Under the pieces are notes generated by a model. It saw nothing but the letters and a program-made list of their open reading frames with translations, searched no databases and had not been told where the DNA came from. Below are positions 44,901 through 52,237 of a stretch of 64,000 nucleotides of DNA, piece after piece. How positions within the stretch are numbered: position 1 is the first letter of the stretch; each line of letters starts with the position of its first letter. Origin of the DNA: an uncultured Acidobacteriia bacterium. Its GTDB lineage: Bacteria; Acidobacteriota; Terriglobia; Bryobacterales; Bryobacteraceae. The position numbers and the translations under genes were made by a program. The stretch is from the NCBI GenBank assembly GCA_903900705.1, contig CAIUOG010000055.1, forward strand, positions 20,116-84,115, written 5' to 3'.

Positions 44901-45047
44901 GGACTGGTCGGCGTCTGGCAGCTGAACATCCTGATACCGTCGGACGCGACAACAGGTGGCTCGGTACCGCTGAAAGTGTTTGTGAACAGCATCCCGAATC
45001 TCGATCCGTCAAACACTACGGCGACGACGACCATCTCGATTAAGTAG
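41955..45047 (+). CDS. Large secreted NHL-repeat protein with Solibacter-type C-terminal domain
   Basis: The 1030-residue protein starts with TTG at 41955 and a signal peptide ending LSLSAQA. Most of it is NHL-type blades, for example NLYIADTSNNRIVRYP, NLWVADTGNNRVLRYP, ELYAVDGQNNRVLVFQ, NLYVTDLGNSRILRFP and RVIVADTGNHRVQVFN, with a repeated spacer of the type ADVVIGQ. Residues from about 785 to the end form the acidobacterial 'uncharacterized C-terminal domain' (TIGR03437): SAANYSQRPLTAGSIAAIF, LFFVSPGQINAVL, LILYGTGVGPV and LYSGLAPGLVGVWQLNI. It is exported and probably stays at the cell surface. Enzyme motifs are absent. Confidence 0.92.
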   Translation: MLYKRISLSLTLGLVCSWSLSAQALYRKPLKVLGDPQFVGTASNPTQLTTNGPNWVEGREFSLPFGVALDTSVTPPNVYISDAGNNRVLGFQYATQLKAGAVADVVIGQVDKYANLPSTQNGRPTTGLNLPSGLACDAFGNLYIADTSNNRIVRYPRPVSQPAGQQFPDLVIGQTSFSGRSANANGLTASSLSLAGTTVSRAALAFDAQGNLWVADTGNNRVLRYPASVLKANQNGPSADVVVGQNDFTSRTAPVNSQNTKTALINPQGIAFDPAGRMFVTDAAARVVVYPAGVASGGVALRIIGLDPSLQTVGGTTQIALAVGTPFGVTATAGGIIVADTGNHRLMVYPPFDSWPVESSQLSPSANAVIGQTSYTAKKANQGNGDASASSFNTPVDLAVAGNELYAVDGQNNRVLVFQVSPSGVSGAATRVIGQLDFPYTGVDLVEGREFNIFSTGGANGSAVLDQSSNPPHLYVADSQNNRILGFKDFNSLQNGQKADLVIGQPDLLRTVVNYPSGDPTQPNAQGLRSPTSLAVDSAGNLYVTDLGNSRILRFPAPFASGQTALENADLVLGQTSFNSIVTDPSERTMSAPISLALTADAANASVNNSGYLVVSDASHNRVLFFPKPFSNGMAATKVLGSTNFTSITSVASSDPPRFNSPRAVAVDKHDRVIVADTGNHRVQVFNAASLINNYDTPPISLTNVVNQPLSITADSNGFWVADFAQNAIIHFPTVDQLPLKNNLPDTSVPSLGPVSAFLDSYGNLLAGDAANRILYFAPQLDLVSAANYSQRPLTAGSIAAIFPHTNTGQTVPNIVASGTAAATATPLPVSLSDTSVLVGGTAAPLFFVSPGQINAVLSNSLPTGGTVDVKVIRNSTGQLYGGAELALASASPAFFTGNQAGTGQIIAQNFADYTLNTATNPVARGQTLILYGTGVGPVPDAPADGTAPTGAAPAAVKPQVLIGSAKAFLPDANVLYSGLAPGLVGVWQLNILIPSDATTGGSVPLKVFVNSIPNLDPSNTTATTTISIK

Positions 45048-45065
45048 TTCCCTGATGAGGAACTC

Positions 45066-45094
45066 TTGCATTCAGCGGCGAGGTCCGGGATAAT
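45066..45094 (+). promoter_or_regulatory. Predicted sigma-70 type promoter
   Basis: TTGCAT (45066-45071) and GATAAT (45089-45094) are separated by exactly 17 bases, close to the housekeeping consensus. It lies 42 bases before the start codon of the 116-residue protein and would also serve comEC downstream. Confidence 0.45.
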
Positions 45095-45136
45095 TAGAGT
45101 ACAGTACGTGTTCGCACAAGCTGTAAGTCTAATGCA

Positions 45137-45487
45137 GTGTTGGAGCTAAACTTGGTTGCAGCCTCTCGCTCTTCGCTTGTCGGTGCTCTTCTCCGAATCG
45201 CCGTACCGGAAAACAGACATCTTGTCGTTGATTTTCTCCGGGGGCTGTCGCGAGACGAACTGGAATGTGTTGCGGAGTTTGAGGGCGCCTGCTCCATCGA
45301 GGCATCTCAGAACACGAGATTGAACCGCTATCGTCTGCTGGCTCCGTTTTTTGATCCCTCTTCTTCCGAGCGATGGAACAATACGGATGATTGTGCCCAC
45401 AAGACTTTTGTGCTGCTGACCTGGCTGGAATTTCGCTCTGTGACGCAGAATTCCAGGGTTTCCACCACTTCCGCAAAATCCCTCTGA
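45137..45487 (+). CDS. Conserved-looking cytoplasmic protein of unknown function
   Basis: The 116-residue protein starts with GTG at 45137, after a good promoter at 45066-45094, though without a clear Shine-Dalgarno. It has no signal peptide or membrane helix. The middle reads like a folded helical domain (ENRHLVVDFLRGLSRDELE, CVAEFEGACSIEA) followed by YRLLAPFFDPSSSERWNN and a segment HKTFVLLTWLEF. I do not recognise the family. The minus-strand frame over the same bases also covers comEC and has no such features. Confidence 0.6.
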   Translation: MLELNLVAASRSSLVGALLRIAVPENRHLVVDFLRGLSRDELECVAEFEGACSIEASQNTRLNRYRLLAPFFDPSSSERWNNTDDCAHKTFVLLTWLEFRSVTQNSRVSTTSAKSL

Positions 45488-45518
45488 GAATTTTCTCCCT
45501 CCCGCCTACTAAAAGTAT

Positions 45519-48011
45519 GTGCGGCTCCGGGAACCACTCCTCTTCGTTTTCGCCTCGTTCGCGATCGGCGTCTGTCTCGCCTGGACCGTCGTCTTCACCA
45601 CATCGGAGATTCTTCCGGCTTCCATAGCTTTGCTGATTCTCACCGCGACCGTCCGGTTGCTCCGAGGAAGCTGGAGCGCGCCGCTCACGTTCGCAACTCT
45701 GGTATCGGCCGGTGTTCTGTTTGTCGCGCAAAGACCGGCGCCCCGGGCTTTTGATCTTTCGATTCCCGATAATACCCCCGCAATTCTGGAGGGCTGCGTG
45801 GTAGACCCGGCGCTGGTGGCGTCCGACCGGGAGCGATTTATCCTGGAACTGACGCCAGGAGCGCGGGCGCAGGTCGCACTGTTTGCTCGCCCCGGCCAGC
45901 CCTTCCCCGCCCTGCCCTACGGAACACGAATGGAATTCACGGGAAAGGTACGCCGTCCTCATAACTACAACAATCCCGGCTCGTTTGACGCCGTGCACTA
46001 TTTCGCCCGGCAACAGATCTTCTGGAACGCAACCGGCGACGCCATGACAGTGAAGACCCTGCCGGGACGATGTGGCGGCTTTCTCCCCGGCGTGATCTTC
46101 GGAATCCGCTCGGCGGCGCTGGAGCGACTGGATCATCTCTACTCCGACGACCCTTACACCAACGGCATGATGCAGGCGGTACTCATCGGCGTGACCGCAA
46201 AGCTCGAAAAGATCTGGACCACCGACTACCGGTCGACGGGCACCTTTCATGCCCTGGTAATTTCCGGCAGTCATGTGGCAGTGCTGGCAGCGGTATTGCT
46301 TTTCTTCCTGCGCATCTGCGGGATTCCGCGTGGCATGGCAGTAACCGGGACGATTCTGGTGGCCTGGCTCTATTCAGGAATTACGGGCTGGCAGGCGCCG
46401 GTGCTTCGTTCCGCGGCGGGCATGACGTTGTACGGCGTCGGGCGAATGTTCTACCGGGAGGGGAGGCTGCTGAATATTCTGACCGGAGTGGCTCTGCTGT
46501 TTGCGATTGCCGACCCGGAACAGTTGTTCGACGCCAGCTTCCAGCTTTCTTTTCTTGCGGTTGCGCTGATCGGCGCGTTTGTGGTGCCCGCGCTGGAAGT
46601 GACGTCGGGGCCATTGTCCCGCGGCCTCGGCGGGCTGAACGAGGAACGCAAAGATATCCGCCTGCCCCCCAAAACGGCCCAATTCCGGGTCGAGCTGCGG
46701 CTGCTCGCCACGACGCTGTGCCTTTTGACGGGCCTGCCGGAGCGGTGGGCGCGGATCGTGGTGACCGGTATCGCGCGGGTATGCCTCTATCTTTGGGAGA
46801 TCTTTCTCACCTCCTTTTTCATTCAGGTGGGTTTGGCGCTGCCGATGATCGTGTACTTCCACAGGCTCTCGGCTTCCGGACTCTCCGCCAACGCCATTGT
46901 TGTTCCGGTACTGAGCGCGGTGGTGCCGCTGGGCTTCCTCGCGATCGGGCTGAATTCCGTGTGGCTCGCACACCTATGTGCCGCATTGCTGCGGCTCTCG
47001 AGGTGGGCCGTCACACTGCATGCCCGCTGGGAGCCGGACTGGCGGATTCCGGCTCCGCCGCTGTGGCTGGCAGCACTCTTCGTTGCCGGTCTGATTGCCG
47101 CGGCGCTGAGAGGAAATTCACGGGTGACTCGCGCGGCAGCCTGGTTCGCAGTAGCCGCGACATTGGCGGTGATCGTGATCCATCCGTTTCCAGCGAAAAC
47201 CCTGCCGGGCCGTTTCGAACTCAGTGCGATTGACGTGGGCCAGGGCGATGGTCTGCTGGCCGTGTTTCCGGATGGAAGGAAAATGCTGATCGACGCAGGC
47301 GGCATCCCCTCCTTCGGCCGATCTCACAAGCCAAATCTCGACATCGGGGAGGATGTCGTGTCCCCCTATCTTTGGAGCCGATCCATCAAGCATCTGGATG
47401 TGGTGGCAATGACGCACGCCCACGAGGATCACATGGGCGGCATGAGCGCGGTGCTGCGCAATTTCCATCCGGCCGAACTGTGGACCGGCGCGGTGCAGGA
47501 GAGTCCGGAATGGATTGGCGTCCGGAACACCGCTCAGGAATTGGGAATACCGATCCGGCAGATGCGGGAGGGCGCGCCATTCAACTGGGGCGGCTCGACC
47601 CTGCAGGTCCTGGCTCCTGGTCCGGATTACCTCGCGGGAGATAATCCCCGGAATGACGATTCGCTCGTCATGCGGGTTCAGTTCGGTTCCACGGCCTTCC
47701 TGCTGGCGGGCGATATGGAGAAAAAGATCGAGGAGCAGCTTTATTATGCCGGCTTGCTGCAGCATGCGGATGTGCTGAAGGTGGGGCATCACGGGAGTCG
47801 GACTTCCAGCACTCCGGATCTGCTGGATGCCGTGCACCCGGCGTTTGGCGTAATTTCAGACGGATTCGAAAACAACTACGGGCATCCTCACCCGCTGACG
47901 TTGCGGGCGCTCGAAGAGCGCCACATCACGGTCTACCGGACGGATCAGATGGGACTGGTGTCCGTGTCAAGCGACGGGAAGCGGATCCGCCTGAATGAAG
48001 TTCCACATTAG
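45519..48011 (+). CDS. comEC: ComEC/Rec2 DNA uptake channel
   Basis: The 830-residue protein starts with GTG (MRLREPLLFVFASFAIG) and has the usual three parts: an N-terminal domain with two helices and a small beta part, a ~350-residue multi-span Competence domain (from about LDHLYSDDPYTNGMMQAVLI), and a C-terminal metallo-beta-lactamase domain with VVAMTHAHEDHMGGMSAVLR, LLAGDMEKKIEEQL and KVGHHGSRTSSTPDL. It forms the inner-membrane channel for single-stranded DNA in natural transformation and may trim the non-imported strand. No other com genes are next to it. Confidence 0.93.
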   Translation: MRLREPLLFVFASFAIGVCLAWTVVFTTSEILPASIALLILTATVRLLRGSWSAPLTFATLVSAGVLFVAQRPAPRAFDLSIPDNTPAILEGCVVDPALVASDRERFILELTPGARAQVALFARPGQPFPALPYGTRMEFTGKVRRPHNYNNPGSFDAVHYFARQQIFWNATGDAMTVKTLPGRCGGFLPGVIFGIRSAALERLDHLYSDDPYTNGMMQAVLIGVTAKLEKIWTTDYRSTGTFHALVISGSHVAVLAAVLLFFLRICGIPRGMAVTGTILVAWLYSGITGWQAPVLRSAAGMTLYGVGRMFYREGRLLNILTGVALLFAIADPEQLFDASFQLSFLAVALIGAFVVPALEVTSGPLSRGLGGLNEERKDIRLPPKTAQFRVELRLLATTLCLLTGLPERWARIVVTGIARVCLYLWEIFLTSFFIQVGLALPMIVYFHRLSASGLSANAIVVPVLSAVVPLGFLAIGLNSVWLAHLCAALLRLSRWAVTLHARWEPDWRIPAPPLWLAALFVAGLIAAALRGNSRVTRAAAWFAVAATLAVIVIHPFPAKTLPGRFELSAIDVGQGDGLLAVFPDGRKMLIDAGGIPSFGRSHKPNLDIGEDVVSPYLWSRSIKHLDVVAMTHAHEDHMGGMSAVLRNFHPAELWTGAVQESPEWIGVRNTAQELGIPIRQMREGAPFNWGGSTLQVLAPGPDYLAGDNPRNDDSLVMRVQFGSTAFLLAGDMEKKIEEQLYYAGLLQHADVLKVGHHGSRTSSTPDLLDAVHPAFGVISDGFENNYGHPHPLTLRALEERHITVYRTDQMGLVSVSSDGKRIRLNEVPH

Positions 48012-48385
48012 CGGCGGTCAGTCTTCCTATAAGCCAGCAGGAACAGGGAGGCGAACAGAAGGTCGGCCAGACCAAAGATGAGATCCTGCACGTGCATTCG
48101 GCCCTGAATGAACAGAACGAGAACCGCGCCGCCAAAACCGATCTTCTCCAAGGCGGAAGGGATCATCATCAGCCTGTAGCGGGGAGGGTCTTTCGCAATG
48201 ATGAAAAACGCGATCTGCCAGGCGAGAGCGACACCGGCGAAACCGTAGAAAAACGCGGGGTGGGTGATGGCCGGAGGGTCCTGAATACCAATCTGATCGA
48301 GCAAAAAATAGAGTGGCGCGGTCAGCAGAACACCCCAGATGCCGGCCACGGTAAACAGGACCTTCGGGAATCTCATGGATTCCAT
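48008..48385 (-). CDS. Small four-helix membrane protein of unknown function
   Basis: The 125-residue protein (or 122 from ATG 48376) has four predicted membrane spans: VLFTVAGIWGVLLTAPLYFL, FYGFAGVALAWQIAFFIIA, a third around GGAVLVLFIQG, and LIFGLADLLFASLFLLAY. The open frame extends much further upstream but that part lies under the FUSC gene and lacks coding features. It is convergent with comEC and overlaps its end by 4 bases. No family is assigned. Confidence 0.7.
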   Translation of the reverse strand: MESMRFPKVLFTVAGIWGVLLTAPLYFLLDQIGIQDPPAITHPAFFYGFAGVALAWQIAFFIIAKDPPRYRLMMIPSALEKIGFGGAVLVLFIQGRMHVQDLIFGLADLLFASLFLLAYRKTDRR

Positions 48386-48481
48386 TATGCGACTTGCGGG
48401 CGAGCAGAAGAATCGAAGAGGAGGGTCGGACGGCCCGAAGCGCCGTTCGCATATCTTATGGTAGAGACATCTGTTAGCTAA

Positions 48482-50656
48482 ATGGCGATCCCACCAGCCC
48501 CCGAACTGAGCATCGAAACGGAACATGTCTCGCCGCTGACCGCGTTCGTGCGAACGCTCACCCGCTACGACGCGGGCAAAGTGGTGCCGGAGATTGCTAT
48601 CCGAAACTCGCTCGGATTCGTGCTCGCGCTGGCAATAGGAACGCTGATCGGCGGCCCGTCCGCAGGTGTGGTAGCCGGCACAGGTGCGCTGAATATCTCG
48701 TTTTCTGACAGCCGGGACCCGTATGTGATCCGGGCGCGCCGGATGCTCCTGGCCACGCTGATGTGCGGCATCGCCGTCACGCTGGGATCGCTTTCGGGAC
48801 ACAGCAATGTGACAGCCGTGGTGCTGGCAACGTTGGCGGCGTTCGGCGCCGGAATGCTGCTGTCGCTCGGGACGGCGGCGGGCGATCTGGGCGTCATTAC
48901 GGTGGTCACTATCGTCGTCTTCGCGGCAAAGCCTCTGAGCCCACTGCTGGCTGTGCAGTCCGGGCTCACCATTATGGCGGGCGGACTGCTGCAGACGCTC
49001 CTGTCTGTGGCGTTGTGGCCCATTCGCCGGTATGAGCCCGAGCGGAGAATCGTGGCAGGGCTGTATCAATCCCTGGCGGACGTGGCCAGTTCACCGACGC
49101 CCCCATCAAGGACCCCGCCGAACAGCGATCAGTTCGCCGATGCACAGGATGCGCTGACGAGCCTGAGCCGGGATCATAGCCTGGAAGCGGAACGGCTGGT
49201 TTACCTGCTCAACCAGGCGGAGCGTATCCGGTTGTCCCTGCTGAACCTGGGGAGGCTGTACCGGCGGCTCAGCCGCGATCCACACGGGGCGGCTTCGGCG
49301 GAGGCGCTGGGCATTGCGCTGAGGTCTGCCGCGTCAGCATTGCATTCGATTTCCGGCGGAATTCTGGAAGGCCGCGTCTGCGGCGAAGTCGAGCGCTATC
49401 AGGAAGCCGTGCGGCACTTCCGATCCCGCGATCATGGCTTTCACTCCACCTTCTTCAATGCCATGGTGCGGGATTCCCGGCACCAGCTGGACGCCCTCGG
49501 AGGTCAGCTGAGGGCATCCGCCTGCACGGTGACGGATGAAATTGTCCGCACGGACCAGGAGGAGAACTGGCGACTCCGCTTTGCAGGTCGCATCGCCCGG
49601 CTGCAGGCGAATCTTTCGCTGGATTCCACGGTATTCCGTCACGCCCTGCGGCTGGCGGTTTGCGTGGGCCTGGGGGACGCAATCGGAAGGAGTCTGGCGG
49701 TCCAGAGAACGTACTGGATTCCGATGACCATCGTAATCATTCTGAAGCCGGATTTCACGGCCACGGTGAGCCGGGGCATTCTGCGGCTGGCCGGAACCTT
49801 TGCGGGTCTGGTGGTCGCCACCGTGCTCTTCCACTTCGTCCACACCGGCGTTGTGACAGACATTGTTCTGCTCTCGGTTTTCATCTTTGTGCTGCGCTGG
49901 GTGGGGCCGGCAAACTACGGCATCTTCGTAACGGCGCTCAGTGCGATGGTGGTGCTGCTGATTGCGCTGACAGGCGTCGCGCCGCGGGAAGTCATCTCTG
50001 CCCGCGCGGTGAATACACTCATCGGCGGCGTGCTCGCGATGCTGGTTTACGTGCTGTGGCCCACGTGGGAGCGAACGCTCGCGGGACCAGCTTTTGCGGA
50101 TCTGATCGACCACTACCGGGACTATTTCCGCGCGGTCATCGATGCCTACAACGAAGGGTCGCTCGCGGCCATCGATGCGACACGGGTGAGTGGACGCCGG
50201 GCACGATCCAACGCGGAAGCTTCCCTCGACCGCATGAGCGCTGAGCCTGGTATGACCGCGGACCGGCTCATCGCGCTGAACGCGATTCTGGTGAGTTCGC
50301 ACAGCTTCGTGCATGCGGTGATGGCGCTTGAATCCGGCCTGTATCACACGAAAAAAGTGCCACCACGACCGGAAACACGGCACTTCGCGGAACTGACGGA
50401 TGAGACGCTGCGCGTAATTGCGGAGGCCCTGCGCAGCGGCGCGCCGCTCACCTACGATCTGCCGGACCTGCGCGAGGCGCATAACCAGATACTGCTCTCG
50501 CATGCACCCGGTACGGGACGCTATACGCTCGTGAACGTGGAGACAGACAGAATCGCCAACAGCCTGAATACGCTGGCGGAAAAGATCAGGAAATGGACTT
50601 CGCTCCAGACGAAAGCTGCGTTGCCGACGCGAGAAACAGCTCCACTTTCGACTTAA
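48482..50656 (+). CDS. FUSC family transporter, YccS/AaeB-like
   Basis: The 724-residue protein has two membrane blocks of several spans each (about residues 35-180 and 385-530) separated by a long helical cytoplasmic part, and a soluble C-terminal end. The second block has the FUSC pattern RLAVCVGLGDAIGRSLAVQR...TYWIPMTIVIILKPDFTAT in pieces followed by GILRLAGTFAGLVVATVL. Members export aromatic acids or similar compounds. Its last 71 bases overlap the end of the opposite sigma-54 activator gene. Confidence 0.88.
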   Translation: MAIPPAPELSIETEHVSPLTAFVRTLTRYDAGKVVPEIAIRNSLGFVLALAIGTLIGGPSAGVVAGTGALNISFSDSRDPYVIRARRMLLATLMCGIAVTLGSLSGHSNVTAVVLATLAAFGAGMLLSLGTAAGDLGVITVVTIVVFAAKPLSPLLAVQSGLTIMAGGLLQTLLSVALWPIRRYEPERRIVAGLYQSLADVASSPTPPSRTPPNSDQFADAQDALTSLSRDHSLEAERLVYLLNQAERIRLSLLNLGRLYRRLSRDPHGAASAEALGIALRSAASALHSISGGILEGRVCGEVERYQEAVRHFRSRDHGFHSTFFNAMVRDSRHQLDALGGQLRASACTVTDEIVRTDQEENWRLRFAGRIARLQANLSLDSTVFRHALRLAVCVGLGDAIGRSLAVQRTYWIPMTIVIILKPDFTATVSRGILRLAGTFAGLVVATVLFHFVHTGVVTDIVLLSVFIFVLRWVGPANYGIFVTALSAMVVLLIALTGVAPREVISARAVNTLIGGVLAMLVYVLWPTWERTLAGPAFADLIDHYRDYFRAVIDAYNEGSLAAIDATRVSGRRARSNAEASLDRMSAEPGMTADRLIALNAILVSSHSFVHAVMALESGLYHTKKVPPRPETRHFAELTDETLRVIAEALRSGAPLTYDLPDLREAHNQILLSHAPGTGRYTLVNVETDRIANSLNTLAEKIRKWTSLQTKAALPTRETAPLST

Positions 50657-52157
50657 CCGTACGTCGATCCAGACCAAGCCTGCGGGCCGCCTCCTCATAG
50701 CTGCCGGTCTTCCTGTAAACCAGAGCTGCGTAGTACGAAAGCACGTGATCCGCAGAAAACTCCCCGCGGCGGAAGCCAGCCAGGAAAGGCGCCTCCCCGG
50801 ACGGAGTTTCCGGCATGGGCGCATAGCTCTTCCGGATAATCACGTTGCGCACGCACTGTTCCAGTTCACGATAGTTCCCCGGCCAGGCATAGTGGAGGGG
50901 TAGATGAGTGGCAACCCACTCCTCTACTTCCGGCAGCGAGTTTTCCGCCTCAGTGCCAACGGCACGGCGCACCATAAAGAGCAGCAGGTCACGCAGCATT
51001 GCGGGGGAATCGTCGAGTTGTTCGCGCAGGGACGGTGTGCGAATGAGGTCGGCGCACAAACGGTAGTAGAGGTCTTCACGGAAACGTCCGGCCCGGATTT
51101 CAAAATAGAGATCGCGATTGGTCGCCGCGATGAGCTTGCCGGAAAACTCACGCAGCGCGGTATCGCCGACAGCGGAGAATTTGCGGGATTCGATGACGCG
51201 CAGCAGTTTCACCTGGACCGAAAGGTCCATTTCTCCCAGTTCATCCAGAAAAACAGAGCCGGTGACGGGGCAACTGTCGAGCCAGCCCTTACGGTCGCCA
51301 ATTGCGCCGGTAAACGACCCGCGCCGATGGCCGAACAGCTCGGACTCGATGAGCGTGGGCGAGAGAGCGGCCAGGTTGATGGGAATGAACGTCTCCCCGG
51401 GCGGATCGGCAAAACGGCAGCGGACGGGGTCGAAGGGGATGTAACGGGAGCCAGCAATGGCGCGCGCGACCAGTTCCTTACCGGTGCCGGAGGGCCCGGT
51501 GATCAGAGTGGGAAAATCCTGCATACGCGCGTAAAGAACCCGCCCGTAGCGGCGCATGTCATGGGTGAAAACGGATTGCCAGACCGAGGCGCGCAAGCGG
51601 GCGGCGGGCATGGAGTTCCCGATGATACTGAAAAATATCTGCTGAAAAGCGCGCTGCACCTGGCGGAAGCAGGCGAAGAAATGGGCGGGCTGGGCGGCGG
51701 TGGGAAAGCGTTCCGGACCGGGCAGGAAGTGTTGCCAGTCACGGAGGAAACTCTCGTAAAGAGGCCGGCAGTCAGATTTCGGGCCGGCGGCGCTGAACTG
51801 TGCGTAGCAGCGCTCGTAGATCAGGTGGTGGACTGCGTCCTCATAAATGGCCAGTAGCGCCGGGGCGACAGGGGCTGAATCGATCAGACCGGCGCGGGCG
51901 CGCGCAAGCAGGGGTTCGAGTCTCGCATGCAAACGCCGAACGTTCGGACTGGGTGCTTCCGGATCATCGACGGAGGCGCTCCAGATGGGGCCCTCAGGAA
52001 CATAATCGCGCCCGAGGGCTTCGCGCTCCAAATGGGCGCGCTCTTCAAGAAATGGGTTACAGTAGGCTAGCCGGGACACGGCGGAGAGGAATCGCACATC
52101 CGAATCTGACAGGGACCACACGCAAAAATTGTACCTCAGCAAGCATCTGATGAACAC
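50586..52157 (-). CDS. Sigma-54-dependent transcriptional activator without a receiver domain
   Basis: The 523-residue protein starts with GTG at 52157 (start uncertain; GTG 52121 is an alternative). The central AAA+ domain has Walker A ITGPSGTGKELVARAI (about residues 219-234), the sigma-54 contact loop as ELFGHRRGSFTGAIGDRKG (GSFTGA for GAFTGA), VFLDELGEMD, and the arginine-finger region GRFREDLYYRL. A Fis-type helix-turn-helix closes it (YEEAARRLGLDRRTVKSKVE). The first ~200 residues show neither a receiver, PAS nor GAF pattern and look helical. It activates unknown sigma-54 promoters; the neighbouring FUSC gene is a candidate target. Confidence 0.88.
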   Translation of the reverse strand: MFIRCLLRYNFCVWSLSDSDVRFLSAVSRLAYCNPFLEERAHLEREALGRDYVPEGPIWSASVDDPEAPSPNVRRLHARLEPLLARARAGLIDSAPVAPALLAIYEDAVHHLIYERCYAQFSAAGPKSDCRPLYESFLRDWQHFLPGPERFPTAAQPAHFFACFRQVQRAFQQIFFSIIGNSMPAARLRASVWQSVFTHDMRRYGRVLYARMQDFPTLITGPSGTGKELVARAIAGSRYIPFDPVRCRFADPPGETFIPINLAALSPTLIESELFGHRRGSFTGAIGDRKGWLDSCPVTGSVFLDELGEMDLSVQVKLLRVIESRKFSAVGDTALREFSGKLIAATNRDLYFEIRAGRFREDLYYRLCADLIRTPSLREQLDDSPAMLRDLLLFMVRRAVGTEAENSLPEVEEWVATHLPLHYAWPGNYRELEQCVRNVIIRKSYAPMPETPSGEAPFLAGFRRGEFSADHVLSYYAALVYRKTGSYEEAARRLGLDRRTVKSKVELFLASATQLSSGAKSIS

Positions 52158-52237
52158 ACGGTCAGCACAGTGACTTGCAACTGATTGAAAACACGATATA
52201 CGGAGACTGGCAGAGATCCTGCTTATTCAACAGCGGC

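Noticed and set aside
45129..46274. A 381-codon minus-strand open frame
   Set aside because: It covers the start of comEC and the 116-residue gene, is low in hydrophobic residues and shows no domain; it is a shadow frame.
48386..49069. Upstream extension of the small four-helix membrane protein
   Set aside because: The extension lies antisense to the FUSC gene and looks like random Arg/His-rich sequence; the real start is at 48385 or 48376.
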